Source: Corynespora cassiicola (Eukaryota > Ascomycota > Dothideomycetes > Pleosporales > Corynesporascaceae). From it: DNA of 64,000 bases. The DNA lies in NCBI GenBank assembly GCA_022059125.1, contig JAEUWY010000023.1:434001-498000 (forward strand), written 5' to 3'. Shown here in pieces: positions 1-10,840 of the stretch. Position numbers and translations under genes: made by a program. The notes beneath the pieces were generated by a model. It ran no database searches and was not told the origin of the DNA. It saw only the letters and a program-made list of their open reading frames with translations. Position 1 is the first letter of the stretch. Every line of letters begins with the position of its first letter.

Positions 1-331
1 ACACCGCCCTCCACCACCATCGCTGCTCTGCTGTCATCCCGATCGGCGAAGTGAAGGGGATGAGTTCATTTTGCTCCCGCATCTTGGCTATCCACCTATC
101 CTGTAGGTAAATGCTGATGCAGATGAGCTCAGCCTCCTCTGTATCCGCCGTCGGGTTACAGCGGTGACAGAACGTGGGGACCTCGACCCACCGGTCTTTG
201 CTGCTTGAGATGTAGTCGGGTTTGCACTGAGACGGTAGCTGGAAGAATTCCCCGCACGCGCGGCAATGTCGGCCGAGTAGAATGCTCGCGAGAGCGTGCT
301 TGAGTTCGAACTTCTCGCCGGAGGTTTTCAT
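1..331 (-). CDS. Partial Cys-rich hypothetical protein, runs off left edge
   Basis: An open reading frame starts with ATG at 331 and stays open to base 1, giving about 110 residues without a stop, so the gene continues outside the window. Two CxxC pairs are visible: CRAC near residues 23-26 and CHRC near residues 55-58. A WxxxVP segment precedes the second pair. This spacing could bind one zinc ion (zinc-ribbon style). I do not recognise the family. Similar paired CxxC signatures occur in three small ORFs at 13.4-14.9 kb, so it may be a distant relative. Zinc binding is inference; the cysteines and the open frame are seen. Confidence 0.5.
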   Translation of the reverse strand, partial: MKTSGEKFELKHALASILLGRHCRACGEFFQLPSQCKPDYISSSKDRWVEVPTFCHRCNPTADTEEAELICISIYLQDRWIAKMREQNELIPFTSPIGMTAEQRWWWRAV

Positions 332-786
332 GGTGGTGGTGCGTGTTGCAGAAAGGGGCAGTTTGCCCGCTGAAACTTTTTGGGAGTCATTTCCTTAAGA
401 TTTGGAGTGAATAACACCCCCACGTACCTACAAACGCAATTTGATATCTCACTGAGGCAGGATGATTGGTATAGAAACAAACTTTCTCACTGCTCTTGTT
501 TTGACCCGCTTCAAGTAGACTATAAGTCTTCAATTTCTAGATGGTAATCGCTGTTTAAATCGAGGGTACGCTTTCGACAGTGGTACTGGTGACAAAGGCG
601 TTAGCTCTGTTACGATGTCTTTTGGCTTAGCCAAAATGGGAAAGAAAAGGATAGATGAGTAAGCTAGTGGAAGCTGCCGTAGTGGAACGGCAAGGGACAA
701 TCAAGGCATGACATGCGCTTAAGCTACTTCAGTCTGGTAAGTATATCCGGAACCCCTTGGTGTTTTGCCTCCATAATTCATCCCTT
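332..786. other. Intergenic stretch, no gene seen
   Basis: This 455-base segment separates the left-edge Cys-rich ORF from the end of the cryptic gene at 787-1483. It should contain the promoter of the left-edge gene. I see no conserved coding segment, tRNA or repeat in it. Confidence 0.5.
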
Positions 787-1483
787 TTACGAAAGATAAC
801 ACCGTTTTGATTCTACAGCAAGGATTCCTACGGTACCGCCAGGGAGCTTGGATCTCATCTCGTCAATAACAATCTCAGGGCTCTTTTTGAGGATGAGAAT
901 AGTGACAGCAACTTTCTGTATTTCCAGAAAGTCTTCAGAGGGGAAGCTTTGTGCATATACTTTCGGTAATCTCGAGCGAGAACACAAATTTAACGTCTTA
1001 TTCAAAGTCTGGCCGCAAGAAGAGAGTAATACTGGTTACAGAACCTCAGGGGAGATTGTTCATACGGATGATCCAGCCAGAACTGAAGTTGCTTTGGTGC
1101 ACGATACTGGCTACTTACACGATGACTGACTTAATCAAGAAACAAAAACATATATGCATGATTTAAGTGCTGAAGGTTTTTGAAAATACGTACCTTGTAA
1201 TTAGATAAAGCGGAATCGCCATTGGAATAGATGGATAGTGTCCATAGAAATATTCATTTCTGTCATGGTTGCGGAACATATCTTCGGCTGATGCTGATTT
1301 GGTCCATTTAGTACATTCCAATGTATCTTGGTTGGGTAATTGAAAGGCCCTAAAATGAAGAGTCTTATGTTCCCGGATCGCACAGAATCAGAATTTTCAC
1401 ATGGAGAAAGATTCTCGAAGGCATTGGTTGCGTAAGCGGTATGTGCAACCTAATTTCTGTCCCGCCTTCGTTGCAATGACCAT
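787..1483 (-). CDS. Cryptic four-exon gene, unknown function (165 aa)
   Basis: Four minus-strand exons join in phase: 1483-1401, 1349-1194, 1125-1040 and 959-787. Introns begin GTGAAA, GTACGT and GTAACC and end TTTTAG, GTCAG and AAAG. The first has a CTGAT branch-like site. Splicing gives 165 residues from ATG 1483 to a stop at 787; without splicing, every exon runs into a stop. The product has no signal peptide or long hydrophobic helix. It has a Tyr/Pro-rich middle and a C-terminal part with a beta-strand-like run (VAVTILIL). ATG 1483 sits directly after a CAG acceptor in phase 0, so an upstream exon is possible, perhaps the helical ORF at 1664-1878. No family is recognised. The consistent phases argue for a real or recently inactivated gene. 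Confidence 0.4.
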
Positions 1484-1663
1484 CTGAAGGCCCCATCAGG
1501 ATAGCAGATTCATTCATGGAATTGAATTTCTGCCAAGTTACCTAACTAATCAACTTCATTTAATCCAAAGATATTGTAAAGATTAGCTGTGGGAAAAGCA
1601 TTGCACGTATGAGGCTCACATTCATATTGCTAAATATTCCATGTCTCAGCAGAAGAGACATAC

Positions 1664-1878
1664 ATTTGTGATTTTTTAAGCTCCCTTAGAGCCTGATATG
1701 CATCTGGATTTTGAAGACGCCCAGAGTTCAATAGGTATAGCGTCAGTGATTCGTTCGATCCCTTATGCTTCTGTGGTGTGCGGATGAAAGTCAGCTGAGA
1801 TAGATATTGGATTTTGTGCAAATTAGATTCGGAAATTTTCAAGACAATTTTGCGGTAGACTGCGAATGATGCGTTCAT
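1664..1878 (-). CDS. Short ORF resembling a death-effector-type six-helix domain
   Basis: ATG at 1878 follows a TTGCAG acceptor-like site. The frame is open to a TAG at 1630, with a strong donor (GTATGT) at 1663. Residues 5-71 match the general pattern of death-effector domains: an amphipathic first helix (FAVYRKIVLKIS), a second helix (LHKIQYL), a basic linker (residues 33-40), a SLTLYLL helix, a G-R-L-x-N-P-D turn and a final helix (YQALRELKKS). Such domains are adaptor modules known mainly from animals, so this rests on pattern only. I could not splice the GTATGT donor to a downstream exon without a stop. The frame may therefore end here (71-82 residues), or the gene may be damaged. It could also be chance helical similarity. 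Confidence 0.3.
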
Positions 1879-4800
1879 GCCTGCAATATAGATACAAGCT
1901 TCCGGATTTGAATGTGTTGGAGTTTTTTACCTGTCGCGTAGCTTTTTACACGAATCCTGTTTGAGAATATTTGCAAGAAAGACAAGATCCTGACTAGAAA
2001 CCGTTACTGGTCGTCATAGTGGTCCTTTCACATGGCAGTGACTGCTTCGCTGCAATCTCCCTTTGTGAGACATCTAAACAGTGTAACCTGCATGGCTGTA
2101 TATATACTGCGCAGGAAGGCGAAACTTCAGCTTTCGGGCGGCCCCATTCCAAAATTCAGAGAAGATTGCTAACACTCGACAGGTTTTTTTTGGCCAATTT
2201 CTTCCCATCGTTTCAAGCAAGTGTTCGAATCGAGATCTAATCGTAGATTCTCGACGTATATCTTTTTTTGCCGAGTTTCTCAGGTAAAATTGTCAGCACA
2301 ACGCGAAGTAGATAGAGTGACCACTTTTATGCTTAGACTTATCATACAAGCTGGGTTCACCAGGCTTGCTTTGTTGTCTCTTCTGTAGCGCCGTCTTTGA
2401 ATGCCGCAGTGGAAAGAGAGTAGTGTTTCAATCGCCTTCGGATAGCCTCTGGGCAAAAGCATTCAGATTAGGCAAATCGACGAACACAAAAAATTGGCGC
2501 TGAGAGGGCAGACATAACAGGGCACCCCAAAGATCAGATTCGACTGTGTGGTCTGTGTATGACTGTGGGTTCACCCAAGTACGTATCTCTGCGCTTCCGC
2601 AAATCGTGATGGTTGTGGTTTTCATCATGCGTCAGGGCCCTGAGAAAGAACGCTCATCTCGAAAGTCTGGATATGCAAGAGCGCCTTACGGGCGAGATCG
2701 GATCTATGCACCGGCGATGATTTAGATGGGGCGATCACTTGTTTCTAGCCCCAACTTTGTTGACGCATTTTCGGATTGCCGGGAGATCATAGAGAGCACC
2801 CAGTTTTATTCTCCTCAAAGATGGCAGTTTCAAATTTACATGTGGGAACCGTCATCATTGCTGTTCCGACTTTCGTGCTTTGAAACCACTGTTGCTTGTA
2901 CATGCTGGCAATCACAAGCGAAAGTGATTGGTGTGCTGAGCGTAACTTGCAGATTAGGATTTTTTTTTATCGTAGGCCTGGCTGTTTGGGCGCATGAAGA
3001 GCTGGTTTCTGGCAAACGTGGCTTATCGTCCTTAGGCGTCCACAGACTACCGCCCCGCACGAGAGACATGCTGTCTACTCAAGCTATGCGTTTGACAAGT
3101 TTCAATAGTATTCTAGAAACAGATGGTCAACAGGCAGCGGGAAAAGGGCTCTTGAGGCGCCGAGAGCCAGCAGTATGGTCTGGCTGGCACTGCAAGACGC
3201 TGTGCTGAGTTCGTGACATCGTTGCAGGGCGATCGGCATTCATTGACATGTGCAGCCTATCTCAAAGCCTCGAAATAGGCTTTAGGATACACTGCTTGCT
3301 CTCCATACCGATATTGGTGGCTTGCAGGGCATGGGTGACTTGAGGGCGGTGGGCGGTCCGTGCGTTCGTGTAGATATAGATGACTGAGGTAAAGTTCGCT
3401 TCCTCGCCCACCAGACCTTTAACACGATCCCCGACGTCCCCACCACATCGCCAGTATCCTTGGATCTGTTGCTATAAATGTTTTTGCCGTTGGTTTCGTC
3501 TTTTCCCGACCAACATGCCACTCGTCAATCCCTCTTCGATACCTTGCACTTGACGGTGCGCTCATGGGAGCCAGTCCAGGAAGATCTTGGAAGCCGCGAG
3601 CGTGAGCATCCTGAGATTCACGATGAAGGTAATGAGATGCGAAACATCAGAGCATGCGCTCGAAATCCCTGGCAAGTACGTATTGACTTTGACGGTGCTG
3701 AGGTTGCTGCCTTTCACGAACCATGCCCGTGGCCAGGCGCCCACCACATCACACCCAGGCGGAGGCGACTCTTGAGGGAAGCGGCAGCAGTGACAGCAGT
3801 ATACAGTCACATACCCTCTGGAGGCTCGCGACACCTCGAGTTGATCTGGCATGCAGCCGCGGCTATGATATTGCCTCAGACCCGACAGCGCGAACACCTC
3901 ATCTTCGCAGCGCCTTCGTGGTTCACGCTGACAGCAAAGCACTCGAGAATATATCCAGTAGCATGTTTGTCTCCATCCGAGTAAGTTGGACGGGCCTTCA
4001 TCGCGCTCATCATCGCTACGCGGCGCCTCCGCCTGAATGGATCCACCGCGTGAGTTCCGCAGACCCTGATAGAAGCCTCTTAGGGCATCGCAGTTACTTA
4101 TTCAATGGTTCTGGTAAAACGATATGGCGTGTGCTGGTGACGTTTTGCCGTCGCAGCCTATCGTGACCGACGCCGCTGACAAAACACCTCATCAAGCAGG
4201 TGCGAAGGCCGAAACATGATGCTGACACCAAAGCCGAGAAGGTGCAGGCGAATATGAGTGTCGTAGTCGCCTGGCCCAGCTACCATGACTGAGTCTTCTC
4301 TGGACTGAATGCAGAATTCTCTACATCCTCATCGGGTGCAAAAACAAAAGAGTCAGCATATTTGCAAAGTAAAGGCAAAGATGAGAAAGGCAGACCGGAA
4401 GTACGAAGGCGATTGAGAGTTCGTTTTCGCCGCCACGCACTAGATCAACTCCGAATCCTGGTGGCAACTTTTGGATTTGATCCGGACCGAGAGTATGAAG
4501 ATGATTGCGGGAGTTTTTTTTTTTCGAAACCACTAACCAGATCGATTGTAAATTTGATGGCGCCTTTTGGACCCGCGGGATTAACAGGCTTCGCTCGTCT
4601 ATATTCATGGAACAAAAGCCCTATATGCCGATCATACCGGTGAGCTTCCACATTGTAGCAGAATGCAATCGAAGTCCGTGGACACCTTGAGACTGAAAAA
4701 TTCTGTGTCCTTTGAGGATGATTGGGCAACCCATTGCTTGACCATGCATGGGACACAGTTCTCTATTTCTAATCTCTGGAAGTGTGTTGATGAAGTTACC

Positions 4801-6852
4801 TCAGCGCGCAAAATTTTCCAATCGAAACAAAGGCGCAATTATCAGTCGAATGGCCGTGGCTTTGGGCGGCAAACTTGGTTGCGCTTTTGTGTGTCGACCG
4901 CGCCCTTGAATGCTTTTCCAGTCCCGGGCTCTCATCGGTAGTCTCGATTCAATTATGACTCAGGTCCATCTGCAAATCGAATGCATTTTCTTTGGAATAA
5001 TTCAACATGAAAAAGCCGATATGAAAGGATTCCATGGCTGTACTATCTTTTAGTCGGTGAAAATTGGTGATGTTGAGCGTTTTCTCGGTGACGAGATCCA
5101 ACTGAAGCGAAACAAGAGCTTCACCATCAACCATTCACCCTGCAGAGCGAGCCAGTAAACCTGGACGAGCTAAAATGAAGATTTCTCGAGGACCTCCTAG
5201 ATACCGAGAAATTATGAAGTGGATAAGATGATTTCGGCCCGGCAAAGAAATCGACGTGCCGTTAATGGGATCCAGTTCAACTCTGGGGGGCAAGAGGAGC
5301 CTTGATGAGCTGCATGGAAAGCTCTAACAAGCGCCGCTCTTCTCTACCGATGGACATCATGCCGCTTGTGTATGGCTGGTGATGCGAGTTGCCAAGCTCT
5401 TCATTCGATTAGAACTCCTGACTTGTTGAACCATCAGTCAAATTTCCATGTGGTTTAAAGCCATGGTGCCTCATATCGATGTAGAAATGGAGATTGCTGA
5501 AGGGAGTAAGCGCTCTGGAACTCTGCTGGAGCAGGCTTGAGACTTTGCGCAATTTCGTACGGCCAACGACTCATTGCCAAAGATATGTCTTGAAGAGCTC
5601 ATGATTCGAAGCTTCTCTCAAGAATTGGCCAGTAATTCCTTGCGATGCTTGACTTCACCCAGTATACAGGATCTCGAGTGCAGTTGTCATGTATCTCTTT
5701 TCGGGGACTACAGGCGCTTGTTCTGCGAGGAGCATGCCCAGAGATGTATCTATCATCGCAATAAATGGTGAGGTCTTCACTTGAGGGTTCAAAAGATCAT
5801 CAGCTGGAGATGTTTTCACATGTGGAACCCTCCAGTACGCGGTTGTGCGAGGGTATACTGTGACCTGAGAAGTGGCACTGGTTAATTGAAAGTTCACAAA
5901 ATGGCTCGAAAAAGTTGGAAATATATTTCACCCGAGGATTCAGTTGCAATATGGTCCGAAAAAACGGCTTGCGGCGAATACAATGAGCGAAGAGGTACCA
6001 GGACGTCCGCCCGAGTCTATTTTTGATACCGGTCGAGATCCATGGCAGGCGCTTTGAGCGGCGGTGAAAGCGAAATACCGAAAAAGGACAATAGGGAGTG
6101 CTTTCCCGTAGTTATCAGTGCTGCTGCATGATAGCGAGGCGTCTGCTACTTCACTCGTCATCTTGTCGCTTCCGTTGTGTTCGCTGCCGCACAAAGGCTG
6201 GTGTTTAGCTGACGGACACGTTGTCCAGCAGTCAACGCGACTTACTCATGGCCATCATATCGGTACCAACACCCATATGAGACTATTTGAGCTTCTTTCA
6301 ATGTGCGGCAGCTGCGCGAAAATTTTGCTCTTGTCGGTGGAGGTGCGTGAAGGGTTGGCAACGGAAGCCAACTCACCTCCGAAGCTCGGTAGCATCAGCA
6401 AACATGAGAAAAGAAGCGCGAAATCACGCGAGGAGATTATTGTGGCTACATTCATCCTCGAGGCCTTTTTGCGAGATTTTTTGGCCGAGCGTGCGTGACA
6501 GCATCTAGTGAGAGGGCTGCTGTTGACCTGGAACATTTCAAGGTGAGAAATGTCAAAAAGTGTCATGAAAGCGAAAAAAAAACTGCTGAGTGAGGTTCTG
6601 GGGCCTTTGAACAGGCCTCCATAGAAGATTCAATGAGTTTTAAGAGAGTGTGGTTGGGGGATGAAGTGGAGGGGGTCGGCTGTCGAGGGTTTGGGGGGGG
6701 AAACAACAAGGGCAGGCATGGCTGTCGGTGTTGGTTGGTCCCTGCACGCTACTCAGTTCGCCCTCCCTCGACCGACACGACACTCAATCGGCACCTGCGT
6801 GGGCGCTGCACACTTCAAGTTGGCTACAACGGGGCTTCTCAAGCTCCACAGG
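1879..6852. other. 5-kb gene-poor stretch with broken exon-like pieces
   Basis: No intact gene was found here. Several segments look like coding exons but are interrupted: minus 2280-2628, plus 3587-3979 (spliceable GTACGT..CCAG at 3675-3736, ending at a GTAAGT donor near 3980), minus 4321-5134, minus 5655-5897, and minus 6255-6566 (hydrophobic leader followed by a GTGAGT donor). None can be extended into a full gene and no protein family is recognised. Decayed genes, unresolved multi-exon genes and chance ORFs all remain possible. No long terminal repeats or transposase/reverse-transcriptase motifs were noticed. Confidence 0.4.
6656..6700 (+). promoter_or_regulatory. G-run cluster upstream of SLX4
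   Basis: Four G-runs (5, 5, 3 and 8 Gs) separated by 9, 11 and 3 bases lie about 150-200 bases upstream of the chosen SLX4 start. The arrangement could form a long-loop G-quadruplex or act as a G-rich promoter/5' leader element. A regulatory role is inference only. Confidence 0.3.
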
Positions 6853-9600
6853 ATGTCCGCAGGGCGGTTCAATCTTGTGCTACTCTCCTCCTCCCCGCCC
6901 TCTAGCAGCGGCCACGCTCCACAAGCTCCTCCGAACTCATCCCCACCCAGTAGCCAGCGCGTGCACACGCGCGCCACTTCGCCCGCGTCGGTTCCTCCGC
7001 CCACGAGCACAAGCAAGACGACGACCAATACGCTGAAATCAGGCTCTCGAGCTGTCCCTATACCGGAAGGTCTAGCCAGGGGATTCGCCACAGCTGGCGA
7101 ACTGGTCAGGTCGCGACATTTCGCTCTCGATCTAGACGACGACGCTGTCCAAGCACAGCAGGTGCAATCTCTGCGAAGCTCGCTCGAAGCGACAGCGATA
7201 GCCACAACAGAAAAGGCTGTGAAGAAAACTAGTAAACGGACTACAAGGGGGGCGACTACAGACGAAGGGGTGGCCTCAAAACCCAAGCCCAAGCCCAGAG
7301 TTCGGAAAACCAAGGCAAAGCAAGGCGGAGATGAAGACGCTGCAGTTAGCCGGGCGGCATGGCCCACGGCATCCTCTCACTTTTCCAATCCTGAACCCAC
7401 AGAAGCGGTTGACCCCACGGCCGAATCCGCTGTTCCACTAGCGAAACCGCAGCAAACGAAACCGCGGAAGCCTCGCGCAAAGAAATCCGCTACGGAAAGT
7501 AGCGACGCACAACCGAAAGCGCAGAATTCACGAGTTTCGAAGAAACCTGCCCGGAAGCCCACAGATTCCATTCCTGTGCCATCACATGACGAAGATGTCG
7601 CTGGCGGGAACAATTCGATATGGGAAGTCCCACAGAGCCCACATCGGAAGTCGCGGCCTCCAAAGCAGCGACCCCCGGATGCAAAAAATGAAGCATTGGA
7701 GCTAGAAGAAGCGGTTGCGAGGCGTCGAGATTGGACCCCTCCCAGAGATACTGAGATACAAGAGCCTCTGGTCGATTCGACCAGCAAAGAAAACAACCCT
7801 GCAGTGCACCAAGCGCAATTCACTGGCATGCTTGCCAACTTTGCCTATGGCCATAAAGCTGCTCCGCTAGACAACGATATCGCGAAACCAGCTCCTTCTG
7901 AAGAGGTCAGCCTGACGAAGCGACGAAAGGTGGAGCTAGTTGATATCCCCGGTAATCATGCCGGAAAACGATCTGCTTCACCAGAAAAGGCCAAAGCTCC
8001 AAAAAAGAAGCCGCGAACTATCACAGACCTCGTGACCGGGAACTACGCCGTCCAAGATCTTGTCACAGAACCAGAACCCAACACAAGCAACCTTTTTGTA
8101 TCCAAAGCAAGCACGACGAAGATATCTCTGAACGACGTTGCTGTTCCGGAACCCGAAAAGTCAGCCAAGCCCGCCCGGAAACGTTCAACCTCCAAAGATA
8201 CTGCCGAGAAGGACGGGACGAAACCAAAAGCGAAAAGGAAAACGACCAAATCTGCAGCCAAACCCAAGATGGTAGCCGAAAAGCTACTCAGCCCTGCATC
8301 GGCAGCGTTGAGATTGAGCAGGCAAGATGTTCTCTTCGGAACATCAAGCCAGATTGCGATTGAGGAGTCTCCAGCCATGATCCGTGAAATCCAGAGAGCC
8401 TTACAAGAGTCCGAGCAAGAGGCTGAACTTCAAAGAGAGCTAGATTCGGCTGCAATGCCACCTCCACCAGTTTGGCCACGTCTGGACCGGATCCGGGGCG
8501 GGAAGGGGTTATGGGGCGCAAGCTCAAGGGATGATGACGGCATGCTATTACAAAAGCAGGATGTCTATATACCTGAGCCAGATCGCACACAAGAGATCAG
8601 TTTGTTGATGGACAAGGTTAACAAGAAGACCGACGACTCGTTTATCGATATTGACGACATTGCACCTCCCCCAGTGATATCTTTGGATGTACCTACACCC
8701 CAGTCATCTTCTCATGATGCGCCTATGCACGGCGAAGACCCGAACCTGAGCCATATGTCTTTTGACGATATCGATAATTACCAGGAGCCACCACCGTCAA
8801 ATCAAAACGTTCATTCGAGTTTTATTGATATTGATGAGTTTCCTGCTCCTAATCCGCCTGCCGTCCAATATTCGCGAGAAGAAATCTCCGAATCAGCAAT
8901 ACCCATTGACTCGACTCGTAATCGCAGTCGACCGGCACAGCCACGACGCTCGATACCGCAAATCAAAAGCGCGTCAAATAAACAATTGCTGCGCACGCCA
9001 AATAAGAAAGGTCGCTTTGCGGATATTGAAGAGATCCTCGACTCGGAAGACGACGAAGCTTTGTCTCCCACACCGCCACGCACTCGAAAACTTCAAGATT
9101 CCCCACCTTTGCAATTCAGCCCAAGCGCCACTCGTGCGACCATGCAGCCCACCAAAGGCCTAGATGAGCCCATCGTAGTCTCAAAAACCGCTACATCGCA
9201 ACTTCAATGGGAAAACATCAAGTCGAAAGTCTATGCTGCTATAACATCGCACGTAAGACATATCCCACCCACCACCAACCTCAAATCTCCGTCCTGGCAC
9301 GAAAAGATCCTCATGTACGACCCTATAGTTCTTGAAGATTTTACGTCCTACTTGAACGCCAGCACCGCGATATGCACGTACAAGAAAGCGACACAAAAGC
9401 AAATCAAGGCGTGGAACAAGGTGCTCAAGTCGAGAGGCGAGAAGCTTCTGAAGATAGAAGATGGTGTGGAGGACGAAGTGCTCGTGGTGGAGAAGGAATT
9501 GGAAACGGGGATGGTGCAGGGTTGGTGCCAAGAGATGAGTATCTGCTGCGTTTCAAAAGAAGGGAAGGGGAGGAGTGGGGTGAGAAAGCAGTTATACTGA
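6853..9600 (+). CDS. SLX4: Slx4, scaffold subunit of the SLX1-SLX4 structure-specific endonuclease
   Basis: A single-exon ORF of 915 residues. The C-terminal 130 residues carry the Slx4 conserved domain that binds the nuclease Slx1: an I-x-x-x-V-x-x-x-I segment, a PSWHEKILMYDPIVLEDFTSYLN-like core near residues 813-835, and a final WCQ..SICC. I chose ATG 6853 because it gives an N-terminal LVLLSSSPP motif, common in fungal Slx4, whereas the open frame extends upstream without such sequence. The rest is basic, disordered and rich in Lys-Pro. Three related acidic motifs (F-[ID]-D-I-D) begin at residues 597, 637 and 657 and resemble SUMO-interaction motifs. In known systems Slx1-Slx4 cuts branched DNA such as replication flaps and Holliday junctions in the nucleus. 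The assignment rests mainly on the C-terminal domain. Confidence 0.9.
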   Translation: MSAGRFNLVLLSSSPPSSSGHAPQAPPNSSPPSSQRVHTRATSPASVPPPTSTSKTTTNTLKSGSRAVPIPEGLARGFATAGELVRSRHFALDLDDDAVQAQQVQSLRSSLEATAIATTEKAVKKTSKRTTRGATTDEGVASKPKPKPRVRKTKAKQGGDEDAAVSRAAWPTASSHFSNPEPTEAVDPTAESAVPLAKPQQTKPRKPRAKKSATESSDAQPKAQNSRVSKKPARKPTDSIPVPSHDEDVAGGNNSIWEVPQSPHRKSRPPKQRPPDAKNEALELEEAVARRRDWTPPRDTEIQEPLVDSTSKENNPAVHQAQFTGMLANFAYGHKAAPLDNDIAKPAPSEEVSLTKRRKVELVDIPGNHAGKRSASPEKAKAPKKKPRTITDLVTGNYAVQDLVTEPEPNTSNLFVSKASTTKISLNDVAVPEPEKSAKPARKRSTSKDTAEKDGTKPKAKRKTTKSAAKPKMVAEKLLSPASAALRLSRQDVLFGTSSQIAIEESPAMIREIQRALQESEQEAELQRELDSAAMPPPPVWPRLDRIRGGKGLWGASSRDDDGMLLQKQDVYIPEPDRTQEISLLMDKVNKKTDDSFIDIDDIAPPPVISLDVPTPQSSSHDAPMHGEDPNLSHMSFDDIDNYQEPPPSNQNVHSSFIDIDEFPAPNPPAVQYSREEISESAIPIDSTRNRSRPAQPRRSIPQIKSASNKQLLRTPNKKGRFADIEEILDSEDDEALSPTPPRTRKLQDSPPLQFSPSATRATMQPTKGLDEPIVVSKTATSQLQWENIKSKVYAAITSHVRHIPPTTNLKSPSWHEKILMYDPIVLEDFTSYLNASTAICTYKKATQKQIKAWNKVLKSRGEKLLKIEDGVEDEVLVVEKELETGMVQGWCQEMSICCVSKEGKGRSGVRKQLY

Positions 9601-10840
9601 TTCTGGTTGAGATGCGGCGTTGCATGTAGCGGTTTGAGATATTCGAGATACCATAACGGTTGATGATAATGACGAACAGTAAAAGCACGAAGAAATAGAA
9701 AAAACAAAACAGAAATACGCAAGTACTGTATTCGCAATTATCAGGCTATGTGGCAGGTTAGAGGAAGTGATGCGTGACGTCATCAATCAAGTATCAGAGC
9801 TTGGCGCGCTGCTGACAACGCGCCATCATGTGATTTTGCTGTAGAGCCAGATCTATCTAGGTTCTTGGGCGGTATTCACCGGTCTACCTGAGTAAACCAA
9901 GATATGTTGCTAAAATAGCTGACTAGATCTCATAAAGAGCCTATATCCATAATTGTCACCCCAGAACCCTGCCGGTTAGCGATTATTCCAAGAACGGCAT
10001 GGTAGCATTCTAGACGGTCATCTAATTAGAAACAGTAAGAATAGGTGTGTGCATTGACATATCCAGGCCGTATGCAGCTTACTGACTGAACTTTTTGGAC
10101 CAATCCAAGGAGTTTTCGGAAGAGTTATACTCGGCACCAAAGAGCGAGATATTTCCTTATAGGGAACTCGGTGACACTGATTCGTCCATGCTTCCTGAGC
10201 CTCGGATAATTCATGTCGTAAGACTGCGACTCGCGCCTCAGCTCACAGGGATCAGGTAAATACTTATCATTGCTTCCCAGCCTTTTTTTTTTTTTTTCAA
10301 ATCTGCTCCAGCATGTTCATACCACGTTCTGCAGCTCACTTCATGATGCTGTGCTTTTGGTCCAACACGAGGCTAATGGCCATTGCAGTTGAACTGAACC
10401 TTTTGACCATGTGTCTGCATGAAGCTTACCACAGCCATATCTCATACAACAGGATGTCTTTTGAATTAGATTTGGGACACAAATGTTAGAAGCATCGGCT
10501 TCCCCGAGTTGACAACGAAGTGATAATCACGTGATTTATCTCGGAAAACCTTAGCGGCGCTCGGACTTCTCCGATCATCAATGACTAAGGCTTCAATAGG
10601 CAGCAACAATACGACCTTTCTCACAAGCTCCCCGAAGCAAATTGTGTGACAACCAGGTTGGATGATATTCATGTGTTCTACGAATGGGCACCGAAGCAAG
10701 TGCTTATCGCGGCTCGGAAGCTTACCTGGCGACAAGGCAACGTCACCCTCCTAACTCCGCATAGTACATCATCAACCATTCATCACCGGGGACATCTCAT
10801 ATCATCAAACCGGCCCAAAGAGTTCGTGGACGAGACAGAA
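9601..10840. other. Intergenic stretch with 15-T tract
   Basis: Holds the 3' end of SLX4 and the promoter of the transcription factor at 10841. A run of 15 T lies at 10283-10297. No coding segment with support was seen, and no tRNA. Confidence 0.5.

Noticed and set aside
2221..2235. GTTCGAATC resembling a tRNA B box
   Set aside because: No matching A box or acceptor-stem pairing at tRNA distance.
2726..3208. 160-codon plus-strand ORF
   Set aside because: ATG-initiated but no motif, no splice structure, and lies in a region with many stops in other frames; composition looks random.
6753..7367. 204-codon minus-strand open frame
   Set aside because: Antisense to SLX4 N-terminus; low-complexity and without any family motif.
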